A program made the position numbers and the translations under genes. The notes below the pieces were generated by a model. The model was not told the origin of the DNA. It was given only the letters and a program-made list of their open reading frames with translations, and searched no databases. From an uncultured Acetatifactor sp. (GTDB lineage: Bacteria > Bacillota > Clostridia > Lachnospirales > Lachnospiraceae), in the NCBI GenBank assembly GCA_934402315.1, contig CAKRTS010000014.1, forward strand, positions 1 to 64,000: a stretch of DNA of 64,000 nt, read 5' to 3'. How positions within the stretch are numbered: the stretch's first letter is position 1; every line of letters starts with the position of its first letter. This document shows, in pieces, positions 51,945-60,711 of the stretch.

Positions 51945-53473
51945 GCCTTATGCCCTCCGATCTGGTTGTTGCGCTCAACCGTCGTCGCACCCTCCTGCAG
52001 ATTCGTACCCTTCAGAATGGCATTCTTCCCATACTTCTTCTTCACTTCCAGCATAGCCTCCTGAAGCCTTCGCTCCTTTTGCAGACGCTTTTCTTCCTCT
52101 TCCCTTTCCTTCTCTCTGGCACCGTAATCGGTGAAAAGCTCCAGCTGTTCAAAGCTCTCGGTCTTCTTCGCGTCCGCCTCGTCCGTCAGGTGGTTTGCCG
52201 TGACCGTGACCCTGCGCACAAGCAGCCTCGGATCAACATGCTGCTCATACAGCTCCATCATGGCATCGACAATAATCTGCGTCGAGCTCGTCGGCATGGG
52301 CAGATTCGCCGTTCCCGCCGCATGCTTCGGCACACTTCTGCCATAGCGGTCAACGCTCACCTCGCCCTTATACGCCCTTCTGATCTCTGGCTTTTTCAGG
52401 CTGTCCACATCATAGCCGATCAGCAGGCAGACCTGATCCGTCACCAGCTTCTTCTCCACGAGATCAAGCACAAGCAGATCTGTCATCTCCCGTACGATAA
52501 TCTTCGCCTTTCCGAACTCATACGGACATTGCAGCACCTGCCCGGAGCTCATGGAGCTGCTCTCGGGCTTATACGCCTTGATAAGCTCTATCGTCGTCGG
52601 CTCCCAGCCCCACGCATGATCGATCAGAAGCTCCGCATTGATCCCGAACATCCGGTACAGAAGCTCCTCGTTGTAATAATCCCGGTCGCTGCCAAGGGAG
52701 CATCTGGCAATATCTCCCATGGTAAACAGCCCGACCTCTTCCAGCCGCTTCTGATACCCATGTCCCACACGCCAGAAATCGGTGAGCGGTCTGTGCGCCC
52801 AAAGCTGCCTCCGATAGCCCATCTCATCCAGCTCCGCGATACAACAGCCATTCCCGTCCGGCTCCACATGCTTCGCCATGATGTCCATCGCCACCTTGGC
52901 AAGATAAAGATTCGTGCCGATCCCGGCGGTTGCCGTGATACCGGTCTCCGCGAGAACCTCCTCCGCCATTTTTGCCGCAAGCTGTCTCGCCGTCATTCCA
53001 TAGGTGTCGAGATACTGCGTCACATCCATAAACACCTCGTCGATGGAATAGACATGAATGTCCTCCGGCGCAATATAACGAAGATAGATCTTGTAGATCT
53101 GCGTGCTCACCTGCATATAAAGCGCCATTCTCGGCGGCGCGGTGATATAGCCCACCTCCAGCTCCGGGTGACAGGCAAGCTCCGGTGCCTGATCCGACGA
53201 ACCCGAAAATCTCCCGCCCGGTGCATGAAGCCTCCTGCCCGCATTCACCTCACGGACCTTCTGCACCACCTCAAACAGCCTCGCCCTGCCGGGAATCCCA
53301 TATGCCTTCAGCGACGGCGAAACTGCCAGACAGATCGTCTTCTCCGTGCGCGAGCGGTCAGCCACAACCAGATTTGTTGTCAGCGGATCTAATCCCCTCG
53401 CCCTGCACTCCACGGAGGCATAAAAGGATTTCAGATCGATGGCAATATAAGTGCGCTGCTTAAATTTCTGCAT
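51941..53473 (-). CDS. Y-family DNA polymerase (UmuC/UvrX/YqjW-type)
   Basis: This error-prone lesion-bypass polymerase (510 aa) has the catalytic Asp in YIAIDLKSFYASVE (D13) and the DE pair in VYSIDEVFMDVT near residue 145, then thumb (TATAGIGTNLYLAKVAMDIMAKH) and little-finger parts. The C-terminus adds a Lys/Glu-rich coiled stretch before the end (KEREEEEKRLQKERRLQEAML). It overlaps the upstream sugar isomerase gene by 14 bases and has only a weak ribosome site, so translation is probably coupled. No LexA-type box (GAAC, 4 bases, GTTC) was seen near its start. Its place inside a pectin operon is unusual. Confidence 0.92.
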   Translation of the reverse strand: MQKFKQRTYIAIDLKSFYASVECRARGLDPLTTNLVVADRSRTEKTICLAVSPSLKAYGIPGRARLFEVVQKVREVNAGRRLHAPGGRFSGSSDQAPELACHPELEVGYITAPPRMALYMQVSTQIYKIYLRYIAPEDIHVYSIDEVFMDVTQYLDTYGMTARQLAAKMAEEVLAETGITATAGIGTNLYLAKVAMDIMAKHVEPDGNGCCIAELDEMGYRRQLWAHRPLTDFWRVGHGYQKRLEEVGLFTMGDIARCSLGSDRDYYNEELLYRMFGINAELLIDHAWGWEPTTIELIKAYKPESSSMSSGQVLQCPYEFGKAKIIVREMTDLLVLDLVEKKLVTDQVCLLIGYDVDSLKKPEIRRAYKGEVSVDRYGRSVPKHAAGTANLPMPTSSTQIIVDAMMELYEQHVDPRLLVRRVTVTANHLTDEADAKKTESFEQLELFTDYGAREKEREEEEKRLQKERRLQEAMLEVKKKYGKNAILKGTNLQEGATTVERNNQIGGHKA

Positions 53474-54296
53474 ATCTCTGTAAAATGAAGTTCTTCGCCG
53501 CCTGATTGTTCTCCGGCCTTGTGTCCTCCAGCGTTGCGTGGATAAACGGTTTTCTCGACTTCATGAATTTCAAGATCTCCGTGTAATCCATCTCTCCCAT
53601 GCCGCAGCCCGCCGCGATCATTTTTCCGTTTTCCACCCTGAAATCCTTCAGGTGAACCATGGCAATGTCCTCTCCCAGAAGCTCAATCGCCTCGCGGAAC
53701 ACCGCCTCCCTGTCACGGTAATTCGCAACATCCAGAAGGTTTACCGGATCGAAGATGATCTGGAGATTCGGCGAAGCGATCTCGTCGAGCACGCGCCGCG
53801 CCCGGGCGGGATTACACACAATATGCCTGAAAACAGGCTCGATGGCAAAGACAACTCCCATCTTCTCCGCATAGGCAACGATGGGCCTGAGTCTCTCGAT
53901 AAAGAGCTGCAAAGCCTCCTCCGTCCCACATTCCGGCGTAAAGGCATACGCTGTATTCGGCGCTCCCGTCTCCGTCCCGACCACACCGCAGCCCAGCCAC
54001 GACGCAAAGCGGATGTGCGCCATATAGCGGTGCACCGTTTTCTCCAGCTCCTTCTCATCCGGCGTTGCGAGATTCAGGTAGCAGCCCAGCACCGCAATAT
54101 CCACATGATTCCGTGCAAACACATCACGGATATACATGGCAAGTCCCGGCGTCAGCGCCTCGTCCGTCGTCGGAAACTCCGTGATGAACTTGGAGAGCGC
54201 CAGATGTCCACAGGCAAACCCCGCCTCATGCACCCTCGCCACTCTCTCCTCAAAAGGAAGCTTCTCCATATCATGTAACCTGATCCCCAGCTGCAT
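53460..54296 (-). CDS. Sugar phosphate isomerase/epimerase family (xylose isomerase-like TIM barrel)
   Basis: This 278-residue TIM-barrel protein of the AP-endonuclease-2/xylose-isomerase-like superfamily has LGIRLHDMEKLPFEERV, GTETGAPN, VVFAIEPVFRHIV, IIFDPVNLLDVANYRD and MVHLKDF, which carry the usual Glu, Asp and His metal ligands. It probably isomerises or epimerises a sugar (uronate) intermediate, but the exact substrate is not shown. ATG 54296 follows GGTGGAGACA; the frame extends to 54308. It follows the GH28 gene by 27 bp in what looks like one transcript. Confidence 0.85.
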   Translation of the reverse strand: MQLGIRLHDMEKLPFEERVARVHEAGFACGHLALSKFITEFPTTDEALTPGLAMYIRDVFARNHVDIAVLGCYLNLATPDEKELEKTVHRYMAHIRFASWLGCGVVGTETGAPNTAYAFTPECGTEEALQLFIERLRPIVAYAEKMGVVFAIEPVFRHIVCNPARARRVLDEIASPNLQIIFDPVNLLDVANYRDREAVFREAIELLGEDIAMVHLKDFRVENGKMIAAGCGMGEMDYTEILKFMKSRKPFIHATLEDTRPENNQAAKNFILQRYAEI

Positions 54297-54323
54297 TGTC
54301 TCCACCAAACCTTTCCGTTATTT

Positions 54324-56405
54324 CTATATCTCAGAGCTGTCCTCTACCTTGTCCACTCCGATCAGCTCATAAGCCTCGCCGTCCTGCCCTTCAATCGTGA
54401 CATGATCCAGCACAAGTCTGGCAACATTCCGGGCAAAGATGCCCTTCCTGCTGCACTTCGGCACGCCCTCCGACATGGCAGGGACATCACACTTCGGCTC
54501 TGCCGCGTAGCTGACCGAGATGTTCCGCATCACGATCTCCTCTATCTTCTGCTCCGGCAGTCCGTCAAAGAATGCCGCCGCCACATGGCAGTTCGTACAC
54601 TTCATGTTTTCAAATACCAGCTTCTTGATCGAGGGCGTCCTGTCATCCACCGGATAGGGCTCTCTGGACTGCACATAGGGCGTCTTCCCATCGGGATCGC
54701 AGAAATAGAACGCATTGATAACGAGCGGCGTCATGACATGATCCAGCTCAAGGTTCCGGAAGGTAATGTTGCTTAAAACAGCATCCTTTCCGCGCCCGCG
54801 CCTTGTCTTGATCCTGAGACCTCTGTCCGTATGGCTGAAAATACAGTCCTCCACCGTAAGGTTCAGGATTCCTCCCGCCATCTCGCTTCCAAGCGTTACC
54901 GCGCCGTGTCCGTTTTCCATCAAACACTGGCGGATCATGATATTCTCCGACGGGGTCTTATAGGTCTTTCCCATATAGATCTTGCCGCTCTTTACCGCGA
55001 TGCAGTCATCTCCCAGCGAGAAACGCACCCCGAGAATCTCAACGTTCCTGCAGGACTCCGGGTCGCAGCCGTCCGTGTTGGGCGAATCTGCCGGATTCTG
55101 GATATTCAGTCCGATGAAATGCAGATGATTGCTGAAATACGGATGCAGCGTCCACGCCGGCGAATTGCAGCAGGTCACGCCCTGCAGGGTAATATTTCTG
55201 CAATGATTAATAAAGAACAGCCTCGGGCGGAATGCCTCCTTGTAGCCCTTTGGATTCTTCCACCAGTCCTCGCGCGAAGCATTTCCGTTGATCGTTCCCT
55301 CGCCGTAAATTACAACGTCCTCCACATCAATGCCGCAGATAATGCCGGTATACGAAGGCAGGGGATTTCCCTCCCAGCTGCCAAGATTATACTGATCCTT
55401 CTCATCATAGCTCTCAATCAGCCCGGGCAGCACCGGAAAACGCTCCTTCTCCGTGAATGCCCGGAGCTCTGCGCCTCTGGCAAGCTCGATTTTCGTGTGG
55501 CTCTTCAGGAACAGACTGGTAATCCTGTATACGCCCGCCGGAATCAGCACACGGCTGTCCCCCGGACATGCGAGGATCGCCGCCTGGATAAACGGCGTAT
55601 CATCCTGAATACCGTCTCCCTTTGCTCCGAAACGGCGGACATCCAGCGTCACAAACTCATAATCCGTATGGAAGAAAAGCTCTCCGCATTTTTCTTCTCC
55701 GTCAAAGCTTTCCACCAGATAATCCGTGTCCGGCCGCAGCCCGTAGAGCGGCGTGATCGTCCTCTCCGTCACAAGCTCCTCAATCCCATTAACCGTAACA
55801 CGATAGGGCTTCTTTGTAAAGTATTTCCCACCGTCCGCAATTTCAATCACCGCGCTGCGCGCCGTCTTACAGACAAGGCTTACAGCCCCCGCCGCGCTCT
55901 TTCCTTCCGCAGCTTTCTCCTCCACAATCCGCCGCTCATACTTCTCGCCTTGCACAATATGAAGCTCCGCCGCATGCGCCACAAGCTGCCATAGAGTCTC
56001 CTCGTCCGCCTCCTGCACAGCCGCTGCCCCTGTAACGGCAAAGCTCCCGCTTTCCCTGTATCTGGCGTACATCCCGCCCCACACCTGCTTGAACATATCG
56101 GTCAGCCCACGGTAATACTCATATACCTGCGGACTGATATTGTCTATCGTCCCGAGCAGCGCCTTCAGGAAAAACACTTCATTTTCAAAGCTGTCCTGGC
56201 ATTCCAGCTCCCGCCGCAGTATCTGTAACTGCGCCAGAATGTCCGGGTAGCCCGCCTTCTTGTTATATTCTGTCTCAAATGCAGCATAGGCAGGGTAAAC
56301 ATACCCTGCCGCCTTAAATACATTTTCGTCCAGTTGCTGAATTTCAAACAGACCGTCCGCCCTCCTCGGCAGCCTCCCGATCTGCTCACCCTGTAACTGT
56401 TCCAT
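54324..56405 (-). CDS. GH28 polygalacturonase with extra N-terminal domain
   Basis: This 693-residue enzyme cleaves galacturonate linkages in pectic oligosaccharides. Residues 173-250 form a fibronectin-III-like domain (AVIEIADGGKYFTKKPYRVTVNG, YGLRPDTDYLVES) and 252-690 the GH28 beta-helix, with catalytic regions SPNTDGCDPES (441-451), SLGDDCIAV (463-471), GHGAVTLGSE (499-508) and RGLRIKTRRG (528-537). This domain pair alone, about 515 residues, is the usual gene. Residues 1-172 are additional and helical (AGYVYPAYAAFETEYNKKAGYPDILAQL, DNISPQVYEYYRGLTDMFK), reminiscent of GH88/GH105-type text but unproven. No signal peptide is seen. The start follows GAGAGGATAAAAGG. Confidence 0.9.
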   Translation of the reverse strand: MEQLQGEQIGRLPRRADGLFEIQQLDENVFKAAGYVYPAYAAFETEYNKKAGYPDILAQLQILRRELECQDSFENEVFFLKALLGTIDNISPQVYEYYRGLTDMFKQVWGGMYARYRESGSFAVTGAAAVQEADEETLWQLVAHAAELHIVQGEKYERRIVEEKAAEGKSAAGAVSLVCKTARSAVIEIADGGKYFTKKPYRVTVNGIEELVTERTITPLYGLRPDTDYLVESFDGEEKCGELFFHTDYEFVTLDVRRFGAKGDGIQDDTPFIQAAILACPGDSRVLIPAGVYRITSLFLKSHTKIELARGAELRAFTEKERFPVLPGLIESYDEKDQYNLGSWEGNPLPSYTGIICGIDVEDVVIYGEGTINGNASREDWWKNPKGYKEAFRPRLFFINHCRNITLQGVTCCNSPAWTLHPYFSNHLHFIGLNIQNPADSPNTDGCDPESCRNVEILGVRFSLGDDCIAVKSGKIYMGKTYKTPSENIMIRQCLMENGHGAVTLGSEMAGGILNLTVEDCIFSHTDRGLRIKTRRGRGKDAVLSNITFRNLELDHVMTPLVINAFYFCDPDGKTPYVQSREPYPVDDRTPSIKKLVFENMKCTNCHVAAAFFDGLPEQKIEEIVMRNISVSYAAEPKCDVPAMSEGVPKCSRKGIFARNVARLVLDHVTIEGQDGEAYELIGVDKVEDSSEI

Positions 56406-56428
56406 CCTTTTATCCTCTCACCTTTTCT

Positions 56429-57922
56429 TTACAGCGTCACTCCCTGCTTGAAGATCGCCATATCGTGGAATCCCGCCTCCTCGCTGCAAACCTTTCTTCC
56501 GGAAGCCACCTCGACAACATACTCAAACAGCTTTGCCGTCTCCTCCTCCATCGACCGATCCTCAACCAGCACACCGGCATTGAAATCAATCCAGTTCTTC
56601 TTCCTGCCTGCCAGCGTGGAATTCGTTGCAATCTTGACCGTCGGTACCGGAGACGCAAAGGGTGTTCCCCTACCCGTCGTAAACAGCACAATCTGTGCCC
56701 CTGCCGCCGCCAGCGCCGTCGCCGCCACAAGGTCGTTGCCCGGCGCACTGAGAAGATTCAGCCCTGCCGTCTTCACCGTCTCCCCATAGCGGAGCACGCC
56801 CTTCACCTTCGCGCTTCCCGACTTCTGGGTACAGCCGAGCGACTTATCCTCCAGCGTCGAGATTCCCCCCTTCTTATTTCCGGGGGACGGATTCTCGTAG
56901 ATTGTCTGGTTATGACTCTTGAAATAATTCTTGAAATCGTTAATCAGCTCCACCGTCTTGTCAAACAGCTCCCTGTCTGCACACCGGTTCATCAGGATCG
57001 TCTCCGCGCCGAACATTTCGGGCACCTCTGTCAGAATCGTCGTTCCGCCCTTGGAGATCAGCGTATCCGAAAATCTGCCGACAAGAGGATTTGCCGTGAT
57101 GCCGGAAAGCCCGTCACTGCCACCGCACTTCATGCCGATGACAAGCCTGCTGACGCTGACCGGCTCCCTCTCGAAACCGGAAGCATACTCAATCAGCTCC
57201 TTCACTGCCTCGACCGCCTCCGCGATCTCGTCCTCGCACTCCTGCGCCACCAGAAACCGCACTCTGTTTTCATCATAGTCCCCGATATAGTTCTTCAGGA
57301 CATCAATATTGCTGTTCTCACAGCCAAGTCCCAGAACGAGCACTCCACCGGCATTCGGGTGATTAATCAGATCCGCGAGAATCTGCCTTGTATGCTCCTG
57401 ATCGTCTCCCATCTGGGAGCAGCCATAAGGGTGCGGGAAGGCGATAACCTCCTCCACCGTGCCCTTCACAAAGCGGTTTGCCTGTCTGGCAATGGCGGTT
57501 GCCACATTGTTCACACAGCCGACCGTCGGAATGATCCAGATTTCGTTGCGGACGCCCACCTTGCCGTCCGGGCGCGCAAAACCCATAAACGTCACATCCT
57601 CTGTGCGCTTTTCCTCAACCGCCACCGGCTCATACTGATATTCCAGAAGATCACCGAGCGCCGTCTTTAAATTGTGCGTGTGTACCCATGCACCGGCACG
57701 GATATCCTCTTTCGCGTTACCGATCCGGTAGCCGTACTTGATTACCTCTGCACCTGCCGGAATGTCACAGATTGCCATCTTGTGTCCCGCAGGGATCTCC
57801 TCCAGCGCCGTAATCTGCCTCTTCTCTCCCTGCACATCCACCGTGACTGTCTCTCCTGCCGGGATCGTTTTCAGCGCGACTACAACCTTATCATTTTCAT
57901 TTATCTTTAAGAAATCCTGCAT
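56429..57922 (-). CDS. uxaA: Altronate dehydratase
   Basis: UxaA dehydrates D-altronate to 2-keto-3-deoxy-D-gluconate. The 497-residue protein has the N-terminal SAF-like domain (LKTIPAGETVTVDVQG) and the large dehydratase domain, with VPTVGCVNNVATAIARQ, PHPYGCSQMGDDQEHTRQIL, LGLGCENSN, and MKCGGSDGLSGITANPLVG, whose Cys and His residues fit the metal centre. The gene overlaps uxaB by 16 bases. It lies 23 bp before the GH28 gene, so the operon probably runs uxaB-uxaA-GH28-isomerase-polymerase-yolD. Confidence 0.96.
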   Translation of the reverse strand: MQDFLKINENDKVVVALKTIPAGETVTVDVQGEKRQITALEEIPAGHKMAICDIPAGAEVIKYGYRIGNAKEDIRAGAWVHTHNLKTALGDLLEYQYEPVAVEEKRTEDVTFMGFARPDGKVGVRNEIWIIPTVGCVNNVATAIARQANRFVKGTVEEVIAFPHPYGCSQMGDDQEHTRQILADLINHPNAGGVLVLGLGCENSNIDVLKNYIGDYDENRVRFLVAQECEDEIAEAVEAVKELIEYASGFEREPVSVSRLVIGMKCGGSDGLSGITANPLVGRFSDTLISKGGTTILTEVPEMFGAETILMNRCADRELFDKTVELINDFKNYFKSHNQTIYENPSPGNKKGGISTLEDKSLGCTQKSGSAKVKGVLRYGETVKTAGLNLLSAPGNDLVAATALAAAGAQIVLFTTGRGTPFASPVPTVKIATNSTLAGRKKNWIDFNAGVLVEDRSMEEETAKLFEYVVEVASGRKVCSEEAGFHDMAIFKQGVTL

Positions 57923-59367
57923 AATGCCGCCCTCATGCCGTTCGCCTTGATGTCATCCAGATAAGCGGTAACCGCCTCTGTCAGACCGGGAACCCGGTTC
58001 AGATCCTGTCCGTGGAAATCCTCTCTGCCGAGATAAGCCTTCACAAAGCTCTCTGTCGCATCGTTGCAATGGTCGCGGAAGAATTCCAGCACTGCCAGAT
58101 CATCCTTAATATCATAAGGCTGCCCGTCCCGATCTCCCTTTAACACTCCATCCTTTATTTCGGTTCCGTGATAGAATGCCATGAGTGCCGCGATGGAAAA
58201 AGTCAGATGAGCGGGGAGCTTTCCGAACTTCTCCACATAGCCTAACAGGCTGGGCAGACATCTTGCGCGCCATTTGGACACGGAATTCAGGGAGATCGCA
58301 AGCAGCGCATGATCCACATAGGGATTGTTAAAGCGGTTGACTACCTCCGCCGCAAACTGCTTCAGCTCCTCCTCGGGAAGTGTCAGCGTCGGGATTACCT
58401 CATCGAAGATCGTTTTGTTCATGAAGTTGCGGATGTCCGCGTCCTCCATGGACTGTCTGACAATATCGTTTCCGCAGAGCCACGATGCAAGGACGAAGGA
58501 GGTATGCGCGCCGTTCAGGATGCGCACCTTTCTCTGCTTATAGGGATGATGATCCTTGGTAAAGATAACCGGAAGTCCCGCACCCGGAAGGTCGAACTCC
58601 CCGCTGATGTCCTTCTCGGACTCGATGACCCAGAGGGCAAAGGGCTCGCCTGTCACCATGATATGATCCTCATAGCCCAGCTTCTCCCACTCCTCTTTCT
58701 CCGTTGCCCTCGGATAGCCCGTAACAATACGGTCTACCAGCGTCGAGGTAAAGATGCACGCCTCCTCAACCCACTTCTTGAATTCATCGGAGAGACCCCA
58801 GTTCTCGATCTGCTCCATAACGCATTTGCGCAGCATAATTCCGTTGTCGTCGATCAATTCCACCGGCAGCATGACAAGTCCCTTGCTCTTATCACCGTGG
58901 AAGGTCTCGAATCTGTGATATAAAAATTTCGTCAGCTTTCCGGGGAAGGTCTTGGGCGGATTCAGCTCAAAGCGATCCGACGCATCGTAGACGATTCCCG
59001 CCTCGGTCGTATTCGAGACCACAAACCGGAGCGTGTCGATCTCAGCGAGCCCCATGTATTTTTCATACTCGTTGATGGCATCCACCGCATCCGCAACGCT
59101 GGTCACGACACGATTGATAATCTTGCCCTCGCCGTTTACATTTCCTCTGAGGGAAACCGTGTACTGGCAGTCCTGTCTGTGGAAGCTGTCCAGATTGCCG
59201 AACTCGATCGGCTTAATCAGCACAATATCCCCATCAAACTTTCCTTCCTCGTTGGCTATGTCGATCATATAGTCCACAAAAGCCCTCAGGAAATTTCCCT
59301 CTCCAAACTGGACTACCTTAACCGGTCTGTCCTTCTTGCCAGTCATGTTCCGACTTAATACTTCCAT
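57907..59367 (-). CDS. uxaB: Tagaturonate reductase (altronate oxidoreductase)
   Basis: UxaB reduces D-tagaturonate to D-altronate with NADH. The 486-residue protein is a mannitol-dehydrogenase-type enzyme. The nucleotide-binding start is VKVVQFGEGNFLRAFVDYMID, and the substrate domain has NTTEAGIVYD, LPVELIDDNG, RILNGAHTSFVLASWLCG and NNPYVDHALLAISLNSVSKW. ATG 59367 follows GGGAGAAGGTTTGAAA. It is the first gene of the pectin operon, behind a consensus promoter and a LacI-type operator. Confidence 0.95.
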   Translation of the reverse strand: MEVLSRNMTGKKDRPVKVVQFGEGNFLRAFVDYMIDIANEEGKFDGDIVLIKPIEFGNLDSFHRQDCQYTVSLRGNVNGEGKIINRVVTSVADAVDAINEYEKYMGLAEIDTLRFVVSNTTEAGIVYDASDRFELNPPKTFPGKLTKFLYHRFETFHGDKSKGLVMLPVELIDDNGIMLRKCVMEQIENWGLSDEFKKWVEEACIFTSTLVDRIVTGYPRATEKEEWEKLGYEDHIMVTGEPFALWVIESEKDISGEFDLPGAGLPVIFTKDHHPYKQRKVRILNGAHTSFVLASWLCGNDIVRQSMEDADIRNFMNKTIFDEVIPTLTLPEEELKQFAAEVVNRFNNPYVDHALLAISLNSVSKWRARCLPSLLGYVEKFGKLPAHLTFSIAALMAFYHGTEIKDGVLKGDRDGQPYDIKDDLAVLEFFRDHCNDATESFVKAYLGREDFHGQDLNRVPGLTEAVTAYLDDIKANGMRAALCRIS

Positions 59368-59406
59368 TTTCAAACCTTCTCCCTTCCATCCCTGTATCTT
59401 TTCTCA

Positions 59407-59423
59407 ACCCGAACAGTTCGGGT
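59407..59423. promoter_or_regulatory. 17-bp palindrome in the uxaB leader
   Basis: ACCCGAACAGTTCGGGT is perfect around one central base. It lies between the operator at 59433 and the uxaB start, 40 bp before the ATG. It may be a second operator or a short leader hairpin. Confidence 0.5.
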
Positions 59424-59432
59424 GAAAATTTT

Positions 59433-59448
59433 ATGTAAGTGCTTACAT
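59433..59448. promoter_or_regulatory. LacI-type operator for uxaBA
   Basis: ATGTAAGTGCTTACAT has perfect 7-bp arms and lies directly downstream of the minus-strand -10 box. A related sequence, TGAAACTACTTACA, lies at 59603-59616. Confidence 0.75.
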
Positions 59449-59453
59449 TTTCT

Positions 59454-59482
59454 ATTTTACTTCCATTCTAACTTTTCGTCAA
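59454..59482 (-). promoter_or_regulatory. Promoter of the uxaB operon
   Basis: On the minus strand TTGACG (59477-59482), 17 bases, TAAAAT (59454-59459), about 85 bp before the uxaB start. Confidence 0.8.
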
Positions 59483-59558
59483 CACTTAATGTCTTTGTTT
59501 TTCTATTACTTCTTGCTTATTTATATAAGCAGAAACTCTCGTTCCCGAAAAATAAAAC

Positions 59559-59587
59559 TTGAAAAAGCAACCCTGTTCAGATATAAT
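59559..59587 (+). promoter_or_regulatory. Promoter of the LacI regulator-uxaC operon
   Basis: TTGAAA (59559-59564), 17 bases, TATAAT (59582-59587). It rules out the long upstream open frame as coding and supports the start at 59655. Confidence 0.8.
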
Positions 59588-59602
59588 TGGAGGTAGATTT
59601 CA

Positions 59603-59616
59603 TGAAACTACTTACA
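59603..59616. promoter_or_regulatory. Second operator half-match before the LacI regulator
   Basis: TGAAACTACTTACA shares CTTACA and the spacing of the palindrome at 59433. It lies about 16 bases downstream of the regulator -10 box, consistent with autorepression. Confidence 0.5.
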
Positions 59617-59654
59617 CATGTTTTCTTACAACTTTGCAGAAAGGCTTCACCTAT

Positions 59655-60665
59655 ATGACCATCTACGATATTTCCGAAAAAGCCGGGGTATCCATTGCGA
59701 CGGTATCCCGGGTACTGAATGGCAGCAGCAACGTCAGTGAAAAGACAAAGAAAAAGGTACTGGATGTCATTAACCAGTACGAATACACGCCGAATGCTTT
59801 TGCGCGTGGCTTAGGTCTCAACACAATGAAAACCATCGGCATCATGTGCGCCGACAGTTCTGATCTGTATCTCGCAAAAGCGATCTATTACATAGAGCAG
59901 AAGCTGCGTGCAAACGGCTACGACAGCATTCTCTGCTGTACCGGCTACGAACTGGATGCCAAGGCTGCCGCCATGAATCTTCTTATTACAAAGAAGGTGG
60001 ACGGCATCGTCCTCGTCGGTTCCAACTTCATCTATGAGAAGGACGCCGACAATCACTATATCATTGAGACCGCCGCCCAGATTCCGGTCATGCTGCTCAA
60101 TGCGGCTCTGGATGCGCCGAATGTCTACAGCATCGTGTCCGATGACTTCAATTCCATGTATGACGCAACGCTGCAGATGCTCTCTACCGGCGTTAAGGAC
60201 ATTGTCTATTTCTATAACTCCACCTCCTACAGCGGAAAGAAAAAGCTCGCGGGCTATCGCGCCGCCATGGAGGAAAAGAAGCTGCTGACCGGTGCGAACC
60301 TGCTGCAATTCTATCACGGCTCTCACGAGGACATCCCCGCAATGACGGAGCACCTGAAAAAGCTGCACGACAAGGGTCTGCAGTTTCATGGGATCATTGC
60401 CGCGGACGACAACCTCGCTCTCGCCGCCGTAAAGTATGCAAAGCTGATGCACTACTCTATTCCAGAAGAATTTTCGATTCTCGGATATAATAACTCCATG
60501 CTTGTCAACTGCTGCGACCCCGAACTCACCAGCATTGACAACAAGCTCGAAACGCTCTGCCAGCACCTGATTACAACCCTGATGGGCGTGCTCAGCGGAA
60601 ACGAGATGCCGAAGAAGACTATTTTCTCCGGCGAGATCATCAAACGCGGAACAACCAAATTTTAA
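59655..60665 (+). CDS. LacI-family regulator of galacturonate use
   Basis: This 336-residue regulator has a LacI helix-turn-helix (IYDISEKAGVSIATVSRVLNG) and hinge (YTPNAFARGLGLNTMKTIGIM), then a sugar-binding-type sensor domain (IVLVGSNFIYEKDADNHYIIE, FSILGYNNSMLVNCCDPELTSI). ATG 59655 follows AGAAAGG. It is divergent from uxaB and 46 bp upstream of uxaC, so it probably represses both the uxaB and uxaC transcripts in the absence of uronate; the effector is inferred, not seen. Confidence 0.93.
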   Translation: MTIYDISEKAGVSIATVSRVLNGSSNVSEKTKKKVLDVINQYEYTPNAFARGLGLNTMKTIGIMCADSSDLYLAKAIYYIEQKLRANGYDSILCCTGYELDAKAAAMNLLITKKVDGIVLVGSNFIYEKDADNHYIIETAAQIPVMLLNAALDAPNVYSIVSDDFNSMYDATLQMLSTGVKDIVYFYNSTSYSGKKKLAGYRAAMEEKKLLTGANLLQFYHGSHEDIPAMTEHLKKLHDKGLQFHGIIAADDNLALAAVKYAKLMHYSIPEEFSILGYNNSMLVNCCDPELTSIDNKLETLCQHLITTLMGVLSGNEMPKKTIFSGEIIKRGTTKF

Positions 60666-60711
60666 GATAAGAAAGAAGAAGCCGCTTAAGACGGCAGAAA
60701 GAAGGTAGAAA

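Noticed and set aside
51950..53392. Open frame of about 480 codons on the plus strand opposite the Y-family polymerase
   Set aside because: It is the antisense shadow with Arg/His/Leu-rich nonsense composition; the polymerase motifs on the minus strand are clear.
56465..57670. Open frame of about 400 codons on the plus strand opposite uxaA
   Set aside because: Antisense shadow of uxaA; no start signal and no domain.
59407..59423. LexA (SOS) box
   Set aside because: It has GAAC and GTTC, but with one base between them instead of the four seen in the Firmicute LexA consensus.
59559..59654. N-terminal extension of the LacI regulator from 59559
   Set aside because: This stretch is the -35/-10 promoter and leader; the helix-turn-helix begins right after 59655.
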